DNA from: Dryas octopetala
Lineage: Eukaryota; Streptophyta; Magnoliopsida; Rosales; Rosaceae
Assembly (NCBI GenBank): GCA_963921425.1
Contig: OY992834.1
Coordinates: 12,073,271-12,137,270, forward strand
Length of the DNA: 64,000 bases
Direction of reading: 5' to 3'
Part shown: positions 37,106 to 47,864 of the stretch, piece after piece
Position numbering within the stretch: the first letter of the stretch is position 1
How the letters are laid out: the number at the start of each line of letters is the position of its first letter
Made by a program: the position numbers and the translations under genes
Notes under the pieces: generated by a model
What the model was told of the DNA's origin: nothing
Databases searched by the model: none
What the model saw: only the letters and a program-made list of their open reading frames with translations

Positions 37106-37731
37106 AGAAAAAATTTACAAATATGACACAAACTTTGATGATTATTTTATTTCAGGACATTAATTTTGATTCGTGTTAATGAATGACATATACTTTTATT
37201 TTGTGTCAATTAAGGACTCTGTTTTATCTCAACTTTGGCCCGATATTAGACCTATTAAAACTCCACTAAATTTAGCAAACTTATATTTGGTTTAAAGTTA
37301 TGTATCTGCTCTTTACAACCATATATAGATCACTCAAATCGGACATCTATAACTCCAGATAATTGGCTCAAAAGTAGGGTACCCGAAACTGTCTAATCGG
37401 ACCTCTGGAAAAAAATTTGGAAAATCGGACAGTTTCGGGTACCCTACTTTGGGGCCGATTATCTAGAGTTGTAGAGATCTGATTTGAGTGATCTCTATAT
37501 GATTGTAAAAATGAGATGCATATCTTTAAACTCAGTATAATTTTTCTGAATTTGGTGGAGTTTTGATGGGTCCAACGTTGGGCCAAAGTTGAGATAAAAA
37601 CTGAAAAAAAAAATATATGATCCTTAATTGACACAAAATGAAAGTATGTGTCCTTAATTAACACAAAGGAAAATAAATGTCCTGAAATGAAACAACCATT
37701 AAAGTATGTGTCATGTTTGTAAATTTTTTCC
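37106..37731. mobile_element. Mutator-like foldback element with 9-bp target duplication
   Basis: A 626-bp element whose arms of about 290 bases are reverse complements around a small centre near 37410. The ends are AGAAAAAATTTACAAA on the left and TTTGTAAATTTTTTCC on the right. An exact 9-bp direct repeat, ATTATTAAA, flanks it at 37097-37105 and 37732-37740. The duplication length and the long inverted repeats point to a non-autonomous Mutator-like element. A 134-codon open frame on the minus strand across it is a by-product of the palindrome. Confidence 0.88.
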
Positions 37732-37817
37732 ATTATTAAACGGGCTAATATGAATCCGGTAAAAAACAACAAATAGGCCCATTAAAATCTCTACTACTGA
37801 ATACCAACGTACACCAT

Positions 37818-37841
37818 TGGGCCGGCCCAAGCACTAGCCCA
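37818..37841 (+). promoter_or_regulatory. Site II (TGGGCC) cluster upstream of ARPC5
   Basis: TGGGCCGGCCCA (37818-37829) contains two back-to-back TGGGCC elements, and AGCCCA follows at about 37836-37841. Such Site II motifs are bound by TCP factors and are common in promoters of housekeeping plant genes. They lie about 145-165 bases before the ARPC5 ATG and about 90 bases after the Mutator-like element. Confidence 0.6.
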
Positions 37842-37982
37842 AATATATGCGGAATGCTTCGCCATCACTTTAAACGACACCGTTCGGTCACCAGGCGCAT
37901 CACTTTCTCGGGAAAATGTTTCCCCAATTCCCTCTCATTTCCAGGTGAGAAAATCCCAGTGAAAAGAAACAAGGGAGAGAAA

Positions 37983-39913
37983 ATGGCAGGAACAGAGGAA
38001 TTTGTAGAAGCAGATAATGCAGAGGCCATAATCACCAGAATCGAACACAAATCTCGAAAGATCGAAAGCTTACTCAAACAGTTAGACTCAAAATCTGTTT
38101 TCTTTTGTTAAATTTTCACTAAAGCCCCTCATTTCCTTGATATTAGCCCAAAACTGAACTGTTTTAATTCGTCTCCATCTAGGTACAAACCAGTCGAAGC
38201 TCTAAAAACTGCTCTTGAAGGCTCTCCTCCAAACACCCGAGACGAACGCTGCAAGGTTTGTCTTTCTATTTTTCTTATCCACTGCTTGGTCGCCGAGAAA
38301 ACTTAACGAAGGAAAAGAAAATTTGAATTGCACTTTTAGAATTTTTATTCTTTAATTGTTTTTCATATTGTTTCCCCTTGTTTAAATTATTACTGCTGTT
38401 AGTCTGTTTGGTGTGAAAATGAAGAGGAACTGATGAGAATTTTTGGCGTTTTGCAGTCTGCAAATTGGATAATGGTGCATAGAGCTATTATGGCTATAAA
38501 AGATGTTGATGGAATGTTTTCTTCTTTGGATCCTGAGTATTATGATATTCTCATGAAGTGAGTAGTTCCCAATTTCTTTTTTAATTTGTTTTTCAATTTT
38601 CATTTTATAATATTGTATACCCTGTGAATGCTATCTGATATTGCTTCCTTTTCTTTTTTTTTTTGCTATAATTTGTTGAATTGAAATTTTTGTTGAAAAT
38701 GCTGAATTGTGTTTTGTTAAAAGTTGGTGATTCATTGTTTTCTGTGTATATTTAGTACAGGACAATGTTGTTAGTAGTTGGTATTAGTTTTATACAATGA
38801 CTACCTCATGTTAATGCATGCAATTCAATTCAATTCAATTCTTTACGGAGTACTCATAATGAGTATGCTACAGTAGTTTCAGCTAGACTGGTTAAGAATT
38901 TTCCCACAGGGAGAAACAAAGCATCTTGAGCTATAGAAATGAACTTGATTTGATTGGGTAGGGTGGCATGAAATTGGGGATCATGGCATTGGCTCTTCTT
39001 GTGTGTGTTCTACATCGACATATTTTTAGATGGTGTTGGTTATAAGCAAGTTTTATCTTGATGGTAGCTGTTCAGTTTCCTTATAGGTATTCCTATGACG
39101 TAGACTCGTGCTTGTTCTTATGGCTCTTAGAGGGATTGATTTGAATCAAACATGGCATCCAAGTATTTCATATCTCTAAGGAATCTAACTTGTGTAATTA
39201 GCGAATGAGATTTGTGGGAAATAAAGGCCAGGGTTCCCTTGTAAGTCTGTAACAGCATTGCACCCTTGCAAGGCCTGATCCTTATGCTCTTTCCTGGCAC
39301 TTAACATGCATATTTCTGTCTGCATTTGACACCATCTTAATGTCGAGAGTCTGAGACTGACATTTATCATGAAACAAATGGTCACGTTCTTGGGTGATCA
39401 TAGTATTGGCTCCAGAATGTCTATTAGAAAGTAAAAGATCTAAAGGCACTGCAAAATGTAGTTTATGTGTTAGTATAGTTCATATATATATGAAACCTTT
39501 TTAGGTTTGTCCTATTTCTTATTCATTAGACCGTTTCTTATATGTATGGTTTTGGGTCATGTAAGCAAGGGTTCTTTCCCAAAGTTTTAGAAGATTGTAG
39601 GTGTATCAATTGTTTTGTAGACATGTTTCCAATTTCTTGCTGTTATTCTCTGTTTTTTTTTTCTTTATTACTCTTCCTTTTTCCAAGAATAAATGGTCTC
39701 CTACTTTTCTTTTCCCCCTCTTCAGTATATAATGATGTTTGGGACATTTTACAATTTGGGGATTTCCATCATTGAAGGTACTTGTATAGAGGCCTGTCTA
39801 CCGGAGATCGCCCCACTTGCGACCAGTGCCTTCGGATTCATGAAAAATTGACCGAGAGAGCTGGTTTGGGATGCATACTTCGTTCTCTTGCAGACACTGT
39901 GAATACAGTTTGA
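37983..39913 (+). CDS. ARPC5: Actin-related protein 2/3 complex subunit 5
   Basis: Smallest subunit (p16-Arc) of the Arp2/3 complex, which nucleates branched actin filaments in the cytoplasm. Four exons: 37983-38080, 38183-38255, 38457-38557, 39778-39913, giving 135 residues against about 132 in Arabidopsis. The protein reads AEAIITRIEHKSRKIESLLKQ, YKPVEALKTALEGSPP, RCKSANWIMVHRAIMAIKDVDGM, EYYDILMKYLYRGLSTGDRP, then the conserved end HEKLTERAGLGCILRSLADT ending in VNTV. Both the exon 1/2 and exon 3/4 joins split a codon and restore the family residues Q-Y and K-Y. The ATG at 37983 was chosen because the family begins with a short acidic lead (MAGTEEFVEADN); an in-frame ATG at 37854 would add a basic extension not found in relatives and overlaps the promoter motifs. 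The last intron is 1.2 kb. Confidence 0.95.
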
Positions 39914-41562
39914 TTTGTCACTCCTTGTGATAAAAAAAGATTCTATTTCAAGAATTGATACATGTACTGAAAGCTACAGCAAGCAGTGTCCTCTAATTAT
40001 TGAAACTTTACAAAAATTATTGTCTAGAATCTTTTGTACCTTGCTGATTTCTCTGCTTTAGAAGCTTTTGTGATGCAATATCAAATCCCTTGTTTCTTGT
40101 TTGTATGAGTTTCGGACAAATCCCTTGTTTCACTTGTCCTTGCAGGCGTGCTTGATTCTGTTAGGACCTCAGGTCTTTCTGCCGTCTCCCCTTTCTTTCC
40201 TTTAACCTTATTTTTTTGCCCCAATTGTATTGGCTTCCAATAAAATCATAACCACTAATATGAGAAATCTCTACAACCTTCATTAAACTTCTTTCTATTT
40301 TTAATTAGAGAAACTGGAGTAAAATCAAAATTTGATAAACTAGTCTTCCTTAAATGCTATATAATGGTTGTTGGAGACTAATTTCGAAATTAACAAATGT
40401 CTTTTAAGTTGATCTCAACGTTTTACTCACAATAGACTAATGGAGAAAGTGTTCAGCGAAAACTAAACCTCAGGTAAATTTATGCATTCAACTCCTTTTC
40501 TGCAAAATGTACTCCACTTCTCATCTGTAAAATGGACTGAACTTTTATTTTTCTTTTAATTGCATTTTGGTTTTCTTTTAATTGTATTTTGGTCAGTTCA
40601 GCCAAAATGTTGGTTACATTTATAAATTTTTAAAAAATGGCTGCTATATGCACACATTCTTTTCATTCTCACCTCATATCCCTTACTACACACTATTTTC
40701 ACTTTAATTTTTTCACAATTTCTCACTACACACCCCCTACATTTTAAAGATATCCTCACTAAAAAAAAACCTGAAAAGAAAAAATCAGAACAGCAACCAC
40801 CCGATCCCAACCCCCACGGCCCCACCCCTACCTCCCACCATCCTGCAGTCACCTCCTTTGCCGCCGATTGTTGGACCCACACCACCAACGTGGAAGGAGG
40901 GAAGAGAAAGAGAGGGGAGAAGAGCCGCCACCAGTGTGGGTCCGAATGCCTGCAACAACAAGATGGCAAGAGGCAAGGGTGCTCTGAGATCGAGTCTTGG
41001 GTGGTTATTTTTTCTATGGTATTTTAGTATTAGGATAAACTTGTAATTTCACAAATTGATAGCGAGAGATGTGTAGCAAGAGAAAAGAGGGTGTTCATAT
41101 AACAACCCTCTTAAAATATGGTCATTTCTCTTGATGGGGTTTGTATCATTTTTCAAAAAAAAAAAAAAGTTATAAATCTTCCACCTTATATGTAATGTAA
41201 TTATGTAACAAACTAAAAATGCTGATGAGGTGAAGAAATAAGTAACAGTTGACTAAGTGTCATACTGTGAATAACCACTATTCAGATTCTCCAGTTACCA
41301 TTGAAAATATCCTACTACTACTTCCCATTTATTATAAATAACTTCTTTTTCGCTTGGCCACCAACTTCACTTTCATAACTTTTGCTATAACAATTAGTAG
41401 AAGCCCAAAATTTGAAAGAGATGGGGGCTTCATCTAACAAAATCACATCCTAACAACTACCGGGTCCACCACCATATCATGTACCAATTCCCTTCCATTT
41501 CCTCCAAATGCCTTTGTCTAAATCATCAGCTTTCCCATAATGCCCCTACTTCCAACTAGAAA
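39914..41562. other. Convergent intergenic region
   Basis: 3' flanks of ARPC5 (+) and the HD-Zip gene (-). It contains a candidate terminal-inverted-repeat element at about 40639-41110. The remaining sequence is AT-rich; open frames across 40600-41050 are products of that element's GC-rich interior. Confidence 0.55.
40639..41110. mobile_element. Candidate terminal-inverted-repeat element
   Basis: The left end (GGCTGCTATATGCACACATTC, from 40639) is an imperfect inverted copy of the right end (about 41089-41110, reverse complement GAGGGTTGTTATATGAACAC). Related CTTACTACACAC and GTGTAGCAAGAG blocks lie just inside. The interior is GC-rich and unlike its surroundings. TTAAAA occurs near both edges but I could not settle a target duplication. 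Confidence 0.5.
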
Positions 41563-43489
41563 TCACAATCCAGATGCAGGGGCATCAACTGGTCGATGTT
41601 GTTGGACCGGCAATGTGGCCCACGGGCTAAAGGGAATGGGCCGTTGGATATTGGGCGGGCCTGGCTGGCGAGTTGGGCCAGTTGGAGGAACCGTGGTGGA
41701 AGCAGCAGCAGAAGAGGATGATGAGGATGAGACAGCCACACGCTCACATGAAGGGCACATGGTGAGGGTTGTGGGAGGGCTCATGTGCATGTAGAGCTGT
41801 GGTGAAAGCTTGAGTGCTCTAAGCTCTTGCACTTCCTTCTGCAACCTCCTGTTCTCTTCTGTTAGGTTCTCACAGCACCTCTTTAGGTACTCACAATCCA
41901 CCTCTGTTTGCTTTAACTTAGTCCTGCATTTAATTATTCACTTAACCATTGAGTCTTTGCACACCTTCAAGGCACATATGCATATAAAGAAATAAATTAT
42001 GCATGTAAATGAATGCATGAATAATCATATGCACACAAACAAATATAGGAGCTCAGCTCTGTTTGTCAATTAGAAAAGGACTTCAAAAAATAGCATAGAG
42101 CATTATAAACCAATTACATAATCTTCCTATTCTAAAACAATCACATTCTTTGAACCTCCCTACCTTCAATTTAAATCAAGGGTATATCTTTATCATTTTT
42201 TATATTCATAAAATGGCAGAGGCACACCTTGAAAGGCCCAAAAGAACAATAAAGTTGGTGGACAGTTATTATGAAAGAAACATTTATTACATGGAACAAG
42301 AAGTTTAAAGAATATTATTTATGGGAAACACCAGATTTGGACTCATCTCATTGAATGCCAACACATGAGAATTGTGAAAGCAATTGGTATTCTACAAAAG
42401 CAACAAGAAAAATAACAGTTCAAAAGACAGTTCCATCCATATAAAAAAAACCTCTAAATTCCCAATAATACCCTTTTCAATGAAGAAAACTTCTCACCTT
42501 GCCCTCCTGTTCTGAAACCACACCTCCACTTGTCTTGGTCTCAGGTTCAATTGCTTTGCCAATTCCAGCTTTTGCTTCTGAACCCAAAAAAATAAATAAA
42601 TACCCAAGGTAACCAAACCACCCTTGTCCCACCAGCAAAATAACAGAAATGCCACTAAAGAGTGAAAAACAGAGCAACCAAGTTGAAAAGACCAAAATGC
42701 CCTTATCAAATCAACCAAATAGGACTAACCGGATTCAGAGTGTTGTGCTCCTTGAACGTCTCCTCCAGCAGCATAGACTGCTCCCTTGAGAGCCTGAGCT
42801 TCTTCCTGGACATGTCGCCGCCGCCATTGCCATCTTCATCATCGCTTCCGCGGGAGCACGATGTCCTCTCAGCCTCATTCTCATCGCCAATTGGCTCCCT
42901 CTCGCTCCGCTTCCCACTTATGCTCGACACCGTGCTGTTCGGCGACGAAACCCCATTTTCGTCTTCGAAATCCGCCGCTAACGCCTGGTTCACGTCAATT
43001 CCTCGCAGAAACGACCTCGTATCGGGGTTCCTATCTGTTAAGCATTTGAAAACAGAAATGGCAACTTTGTAAATAAGGATATCATTGTGGTCATTTTCAG
43101 AAGTTAAAATTTTTGGGTTGTGAGCTTCTATGAAATTGGCAATCAGTTCACCAATTCGAAGTGTCAGATAGAATGCGTTAAAGATGATAGATCTGATGGA
43201 GATAAATTTCCCCTTTAGATTTCAGATTTTGAAAAAACAAACCCAAAAAGATTCAAGGAAAATGTGAATGGTAAGGTTTTGATAGCCTAGAAATCTGACA
43301 GAAAAATCAAAAAAGGGGAAGAGAAAAACAATTACCAGAGGATTGAAAGATTTCATTCCAAGAAGTCTTGAGGTGGTGATTGTGCATAGTGGTTGAAGGC
43401 TTCTGCTGGGGATTCAAGTGCAAAGGAGACTCATTGGCTCCACATCCCAAGCTCAAACTCAAGCCCAACCCATCATTTTTCTCACCCAT
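41563..43489 (-). CDS. Class II HD-Zip transcription factor, HAT3/ATHB-4-like
   Basis: Homeodomain-leucine zipper II repressor; family members act in shade response, leaf polarity and meristem development in the nucleus. Four exons: 43489-43336, 43034-42730, 42577-42498, 41923-41563, giving 299 residues. An N-terminal EAR repression motif is visible (LGLSLSLG, residues 8-15). The homeodomain lies at about 126-182 with the recognition helix [11 protein letters not shown] (170-180). The leucine zipper follows directly ([20 protein letters not shown]...) to about 220. The class II signature CPSCE is at 236-240. The block SFLRGIDVN, the SSPNSTVSS stretch and the RASCS/SDDEDG-like region are closest to HAT3 and ATHB-4 among the members I can recall. 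The ATG at 43489 starts [11 protein letters not shown] as in HAT3; an in-frame ATG seven codons upstream is possible but not conserved. A Ser/Ala run (about 245-256) sits near the C terminus. The family is certain; the exact ortholog is likely HAT3. Confidence 0.94.
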
Positions 43490-45840
43490 TTTCTCTTTCC
43501 CTCCTACCAAACACCCAAAGAGGACAAAGACCCAGCTCCCAGAAAATAGAAAAGTTAAGCAGTCAAGACTCTCTGTCTCTCCCTTCCCTTGTTCTCGTAT
43601 CTGGGTATTGTTCTGATTTTTCTACTGTTTGGATTCTAGGAAAGCAAAATGGAAAGAAGGGTAGAAAATGGCTGGGCTTTGCAGCAGGAGGTTATGTCTC
43701 AGCCTTTTCTTTTGCTTTTTGCAGTACAGTAAAAGGATGATGGGACTATATGTAGATACAGAGAGAGAAAATATAGAGAGAGAGAGACACAGGGAGGATA
43801 TAGAGTTAATTATGACTTGTATCAGAGCAGACAGAGAGAGAGCTATTGCCCATTGGGCTAATGGGCTGTACAGTGATAGTGATATGATGGCTCTATAGGC
43901 TTAGCTTTTCTGCTAGGCTTACTTACCCTGATTTAGGGTTAAGTTTAACTGTAGTTAAAAGGAAAGCTTTTTTTTTTTTTTCTTTTATCAGCAGTTAAAA
44001 AAGAGGGTTTTTTTTTGGGTCTGAAAAATGAGAGTTTTGTAAGTTAAAGACTTAAAAGTCTTAAAGTTAAGGAAATAAAAAACGTTATTTTTCGATTTAA
44101 AAAAAAAAGATAATTATGATTACACTGTACACGATAATAATTTTTCAGTAAAATAGTAAGTGACTAATTATTTGTGCTTGAGAGATAGAGCAAAATCTTT
44201 TAGATAAGGCTACGAATCTAGTACGATATGTGATTTTGTTTATTATCAATTGATTGACGGTTTACCAATTTTTCTATTATGTTAGTTTGGTATAAAGTTG
44301 TGATTGTTAAAAAATTACAACAATAATTTCATATAGTATAAGAGTTTAAGATTTAAGATTTAGACTTTAAAAGATTAAAATAACCTATAAACTAAGTCTG
44401 AATCTTAAACCATGATAAAATTACTAGAAAGAACAAAAAAATTAAGTTATAAATGTGAGTCAGTCAAAAAGTTGTAACTATTATTAATTAAAAAGTTGTG
44501 ACATGTTATACACTAATAGTTTAATTCATGAAATAATATTTTTACTTAACACCTGAAAATATTAGTAGTTAAAATTAAAAAAAACTGTTAGCATGAAATT
44601 GCTAGATTTTACTCCTAAAATAAATTTTTAATATTTAGTTAAAACTCTTAAAAAAAATTTTAATTTTGCATCTTATAATTTCTTGGCTGGACTAGATAGA
44701 GATTAATGAAGCAACTTTGTCGATGGTTGACATTTGACCCGAAGATATTGTAATTTTTAAATAGCCACGCAGTGTCCTACACGCGCTAAAAATCATCGGA
44801 TCATGATGAGACTCATGTCACGTGACTGCCATCACACGGGCCCAGAGCTGTATCGAGTTAAGCGCGTGATGTTTACTCAAAGAAATTATTATTATTATTA
44901 TAATTTTTTAATTTTTTTGGTTGGTCAGGGAGAAACCGATATTGAAAGTGTAGGTTACCGAGTTGGGTTGGGGGCGATCCGTTGGCATTTTAGGTTGTTA
45001 AGGAAAACTGCTTCATAATATTCAAGGGTTTTGGAGGGGAAGGTGGGAAACATATAAATGGTCTTTGAAATTCAAGGCAAATTTAATGTTAATAAATCAC
45101 ACTTTTCATGTAGCATTGGTAAGTCAAAGTCTCAAAGACAAGGTAAACGGAATCAATAATGCTAGAAATATTAAATTTATTTATTAATGATGGAATGTTA
45201 AAAACTGCTTAGTAATTTAGCATTGCTCTCACATTAAATATGTTAAGTTTTTAAATCAAAGATGAGAGAAGCTGAAAAGATAGATTAAGATTAAAATATG
45301 TTAAGGATTCAATTTCTTTTAATGTAATTAATACGAACATAAATACTTATTGAATCTTTTTACTCAGTAAACTAAGACATTAAACTTTTATAATAAATAT
45401 TCAATATAGTATTGTAGTGGACAAATCCATGTGTTAAGATCTCAAGTCACCCAATTAGTCTAAGTCCTACCATACGTGAGAAGCATGTTCAAAACATAAG
45501 AAATATAAACATTTACATTGCAAAACTAAAAAGTTCTCTTCCTGCAAGAACTAAAACTTCAAACTCCATAAATAATCCTAACCATCCAGCATCTTGAGTT
45601 CAAATTTTATCTTGTTTATGCTGCATCATAAAAGAGATTGGTTTCATGAATAGATAGTACAGTACATTGTACTTAATGTTGACCAAGTATTAGTCAACAT
45701 TAGATGAACTAGGTAACTAACATGGCCATAAATACTCATTAGGTATGCCCATCTAAATTGATTAAAATCTTGACTAATCAAGTTGGTCCATTTATAAATT
45801 GAGCCAATTCATTCATAGATGTTTTGATCATAATAATATG
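43490..45840. other. Promoter side of the HD-Zip gene and AT-rich spacer
   Basis: About 43490-43900 should hold the 5' leader and core promoter of the HD-Zip gene, with GA-rich runs near 43760-43850. Beyond that is AT-rich sequence with an ATT run at about 44887-44902. No coding region is supported. Confidence 0.6.
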
Positions 45841-46207
45841 GAGTTAATTATACTTACACCCCCTGAGGTTTATCGTCTTTTCACACACACCATGGGGTTT
45901 CAACAATTACACATATACCTCCTGATTGTTTAAAACTATTGCATATAATCTCCTACAAGAGAAAAAAAATAAATAAACAAAAATAAATATTTGTATTGAG
46001 GTTGGACCTTACACCTTGAGTAATCTTATTAGGTCATTTAAGCCCTTAACATGTCATTTTGCATAATTTCTCACCATTTGCGTCTCACTATAGGGGATTA
46101 TATGCAACAGTTTTGAAACCTCAGAGGGTGTATGTGTAATTGTTGAAACCTCAGGAGGTGTATATGAAAAGAAGATAAACCTCAGGAGGTGTAAGTGTAA
46201 TTAACTC
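45841..46207. mobile_element. MITE with 10-bp target duplication
   Basis: A 367-bp element with terminal inverted repeats (GAGTTAATTATACTTACACC on the left; GGTGTAAGTGTAATTAACTC on the right). The inverted similarity continues inward over the CCTGAGGTTT and ACCTCAGGAGG blocks. An exact 10-bp direct repeat, TAATAATATG, flanks it at 45831-45840 and 46208-46217. The duplication length suits a Mutator-like origin. It is non-coding. Confidence 0.88.
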
Positions 46208-46431
46208 TAATAATATGGTGGATATGATCACCGATCTTTTATTTTTATTTTTGATAAAGAGAGATTTGAACTTAATATCTACTTTGACAAAAAAAGACTA
46301 GATGTCATCTATTAAACCAAATGACCATAGACTAGGTCTTTCATTCCTCTCTCTTATTATTTCTTAAATTTTTTTCTAAAATATTATATTGTTTTAATGC
46401 ATTTAAACAAATAAATAAATTTAGGGCTGTT

Positions 46432-47567
46432 TGGGAGTACTTTTGTAGGAAACGCTTTTATTCAGTAGTGTTTTCACTAGTTGTTAAAAACACATAAATT
46501 TTTAGGTCCATTGATTTTAACTACTAAATTTCAATAACATTTTAGTTTAGGTACCAAAATTAAATAACATTTTAAGTTAGATACTAGTTGAAAAGTCAAA
46601 CAAAATAATAAAATAAAAGGTATTAGAATTTACAAATATTACATCACATGTCACTACAATAAAAAAAAAAAAATATTACATCACAAATATTACATTAATT
46701 TATACTATATTGTATTAAAAAAAAATCAATCTAGTCACAACTTAATTGGTAAATTAAAGAAACAACTCACACCACTATACTATTTATTATTTTGAGTAAA
46801 AATATTGTTTTGACCTCTATTTATACTATATTAGTATATTGTAGTATAATTTATCTAAAAAAAATTCAATTAAGTCACAACTAAATTTGAAGTTATGACA
46901 ACTTAATTGGTAAATTAAAGAAACAACTCACACCACTATACTATTTATTATTTTGAGTAAAAATATTGTTTTGACCTCTATTTATACTATATTAGTATAT
47001 TGTAGTATAATTTATCTAAAAAAAGTTCAATTAAGTCACAACTAAATTTGAAGTTGTGAGTGTCGTACAGTCACAACTAAATGTGAAGTTGAGACTACAT
47101 TAGCAAATTTTCAAAATAATATAAAAGTCTCAAGGGCAATTTTGTCAAAACCTTATAGATTTTAACTAACACTCATTATATGTGGGCCAAAGGACAAAAA
47201 TGTTAAATGAAAAAAGCTCAAATTAAAGGGGCCAACATATTTGTGACATAATCTAAAAAATTACATTTAAATTTAGTAGTTCAATTAAAATATTATATAG
47301 TCTTCATGCTATATCAAAAAATTATTAAAATTTGATATCATAATTTTTTATAAACTTTTTTGAAAAAAATCAAGTGCTTCTTGCAAATATACTTGAAAAA
47401 GCTTCTTAAGGAAGCACCTACCATGTGCTTCACTAGGCTAGGAAGGACTTCTAAGTGCTTTTATAATCCAAAAGCTTTTTTTTTTTTTTTTTTGACAAAC
47501 TCAAGTGAAATGTTTTTAACTATTTGATAGCGTTTTTAAGTTTTCTAAAGTCTAAACACACCGCTAA
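46432..47567. mobile_element. hAT-like non-autonomous element, family B copy 1
   Basis: The left end TAGGGCTGTTTGGGAGTAC and the reversed right end (TAGCGGTGTGTTTAGACT) are imperfect inverted repeats. Inside both ends are blocks rich in AAGCACTT/AGTGCTTTT. Flanks AATAAATT and AATAAACC match at 6 of 8 positions, as an eroded 8-bp hAT duplication would. A 161-bp tandem duplication and poly-A/T runs lie inside. The shorter element at 62359-62620 is of the same style. Confidence 0.5.
46741..47062. repeat. Tandem duplication, 161-bp unit, two copies
   Basis: Copy 1 (46741-46901) and copy 2 (46902-47062) are almost identical, both starting CTTAATTGGTAAATTAAAG and both ending with the block AGTCACAACTAAATTTGAAG plus GT. 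A diverged part of a third unit lies just upstream (about 46700-46740) and a short piece downstream (about 47068-47090). Confidence 0.9.
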
Positions 47568-47800
47568 ATAAACCATTAATGTGTTTAGAATATTTAAAAT
47601 CCGAGTGCTCATAGTAAAATTTAGAAAATTGGTAGAACCACACCACCCATTATCTTGGTTTAAGACTTGGATGGGCTCTTCACTATTAATTTATGACACA
47701 TATCCAGTGATTAATGGGACATGACTTTACATTGGTAAGCTCGGCTTTAGCCTTTTAAGCCTAGTTTTGGCAACTCATCCAGGAAAAAGCTGAGATATCC

Positions 47801-47864
47801 ATGCCTTGCTTTGCCACGTGCGAGAGGGTTTCACGTGCACCAGCATGCCTTGCTTTGCCACGTG
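47801..47864. promoter_or_regulatory. G-box cluster in a tandem 20-bp repeat
   Basis: Three CACGTG motifs occur at 47815-47820, 47832-47837 and 47859-47864. The first and third end two exact copies of a 20-bp segment (47801-47820 and 47845-47864). CACGTG cores are bound by bZIP and bHLH factors. There is no recognisable gene within 2 kb on the plus strand, so the controlled transcript is unknown. Confidence 0.5.

Noticed and set aside
37368-37772. 134-codon open frame on the minus strand
   Set aside because: It spans the inverted-repeat Mutator-like element and has no transposase or host-protein feature.
40598-41046. Open frames of 62-123 codons on both strands
   Set aside because: They cover the GC-rich interior of a candidate transposable element, with Pro/Gly/Ser-rich composition and no conserved motif.
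46741-47062. CRISPR-like or regulatory array
   Set aside because: Only two direct copies of a 161-bp unit without spacers, inside a plant transposon; it is a plain tandem duplication.
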